The notes beneath the pieces were generated by a model. The model was not told where the DNA came from and made no database searches. It saw nothing but the letters and a program-made list of their open reading frames with translations. From Saccoglossus kowalevskii (lineage: Eukaryota > Hemichordata > Enteropneusta > Harrimaniidae): a stretch of 21,290 nucleotides of DNA. The DNA is taken from assembly GCF_000003605.2 (NCBI RefSeq), contig NW_003131854.1, positions 184,180-205,469 of the forward strand, in the 5' to 3' direction. Made by a program: the position numbers and the translations under genes. This document shows, piece by piece, positions 20,256 to 21,290 of this stretch (positions within the stretch are counted from its first letter, which is position 1; each line of letters begins with the position of its first letter).

Positions 20256-21290
20256 CTAAAAAAGAAAACAAAAAATAAAAACTTTTCTAAAAATAAAACA
20301 AATCAAAAACAAAGACAATTTGCAGCCAATGGTGAATACAGAATATAGAATGAACACAAAATGTTGCCTAATACACTGATAGTTGTTCCATAGCTGTTTT
20401 TTTAGAAAGACAGCTAAGGCTGGTGCTAGAGTATGGTTTGTCATAATCAAAATGAATTTATTCTGACTATTTTCTTTCAAAATTTGGAACTTTATTTTGT
20501 GCAGTCAGGAATAATTTGTCCCTATGGTGACTGTAAGCTGGACATTTCATTACAAAATGTTGCTCATCCTCAATTATATTTTGGCTGCACATATCACATG
20601 TTCTTTTATCCAGCGGCACATTATTATGTATGCCTTTCTCAATTTTAAGGTCATGGTGCTTGTCCTGAATTTTGCAATTAACCTAAGACCATATTAATTG
20701 GGTAATTTTAAATTTTTAAATCTTGTTTGAAAAGTCTGTATGTTCTTAGTTTGTTTTTAGCCAAGGTTTGTTTTCTATTATCATTATGCATGTCTAAGAT
20801 TCATTGGTTCTCAAATGATTTGTTTATTTTTTTTATGAATAAAGTCTAAATTTTTCTTAATTATTTTTTCACTTGAGTTTACAATGGTGATAACATATCT
20901 TGCACGAGGGTTTCTGCACTAGTAAACTATTTACATTCTTATTTACTAAGTAGGCTTCTCTTAGTAATGTGTTATCAGAGTTTGTTACCCGGTTGAAATA
21001 TTTAAGTCGTTTCTTGATAAAACAGTCAATGGGGTACCTTCCTAGCTCACCATAAACAGCCATTTTTGGTGTGAATTTTGAGAGACCAAGAATGAACCGA
21101 CAAAATGAAAGATGGACATCCTCAATTGCAGACTTAGTTGTGCTTTCATCACCCCAAACATCACTACCATATACAATAATTGGTCTTATCAGTTTGTCAA
21201 ATAAAGATAGTTGGAGGGATATGTTTAGTGAGTTGTCATAACCGAGTTTGCATTTCAAAGCAAAGAGAGCTTTCATCCCTTTATTTTTTT
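20256..21290 (-). mobile_element. 3' end of a decayed non-LTR retrotransposon ORF2 (post-RT region and zinc knuckle)
   Basis: Read leftwards from the right edge, the open part 21290-20869 holds KALFALKCKLG, LFDKLIRPIIVYGSDVWG and GELGRYPIDCFIKKRLKYFN, typical of the region just after reverse transcriptase in animal non-LTR elements. The RT itself lies outside the window. Further left, in broken frames, come NKLRTYRLFKQDLKI (near 20730), LIAKFRTSTMTL, then a C-X2-C-X9-H-X4-C knuckle: TCDMCSQNIIEDEQHFVMKC (20601-20542), and KFILIMTNHTLAPALAVFL, with the last frame ending near 20256. At least two frameshifts and several stops separate these pieces. The family cannot be assigned by eye. No poly-A tail or target duplication is visible, so the true 3' end is uncertain. 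Confidence 0.85.

Overview
The window looks like nuclear DNA from an invertebrate animal, most likely a marine lophotrochozoan such as a mollusc or brachiopod. The evidence is AT-rich intergenic sequence, sparse genes, intronless TRIM genes of the RING/B-box/filamin/NHL type that are expanded in those animals, and many decayed transposons. No closer identification is possible by eye, and there are no signs of bacterial operons.

Layout: bases 2-1117 (+) hold the 3' end of a plant-type polyamine oxidase gene whose N-terminal half lies outside the window. Bases 1118-4915 have no convincing gene. Bases 4916-5821 (+) are a broken, internally deleted Crypton-type tyrosine recombinase, followed at 5926-6113 by a symmetric inverted repeat built from three 33-bp units per arm. 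Bases 7267-13670 (-) hold two tandem paralogous TRIM genes. The copy at 7960-9354 keeps RING, both B-boxes, coiled coil and filamin domain, but its NHL propeller is decayed and split by a 133-bp TTAA-flanked MITE. The copy at 11510-13435 keeps everything from B-box 1 through a six-bladed NHL propeller, but its RING is destroyed. Nine identical 39-bp repeats (10127-10477) lie between them. Bases 13671-21290 have no recognised host gene. They hold a second, degenerate MITE relative, an old tandem repeat, a fold-back repeat and, at the right edge, the decayed 3' end of a non-LTR retrotransposon (-).

The main biological point is reciprocal loss in the TRIM pair. One copy could still be an E3 ligase without its target- or RNA-binding propeller, and the other could still bind targets without a RING. 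Whether this is functional partition or simple decay cannot be settled from sequence alone.
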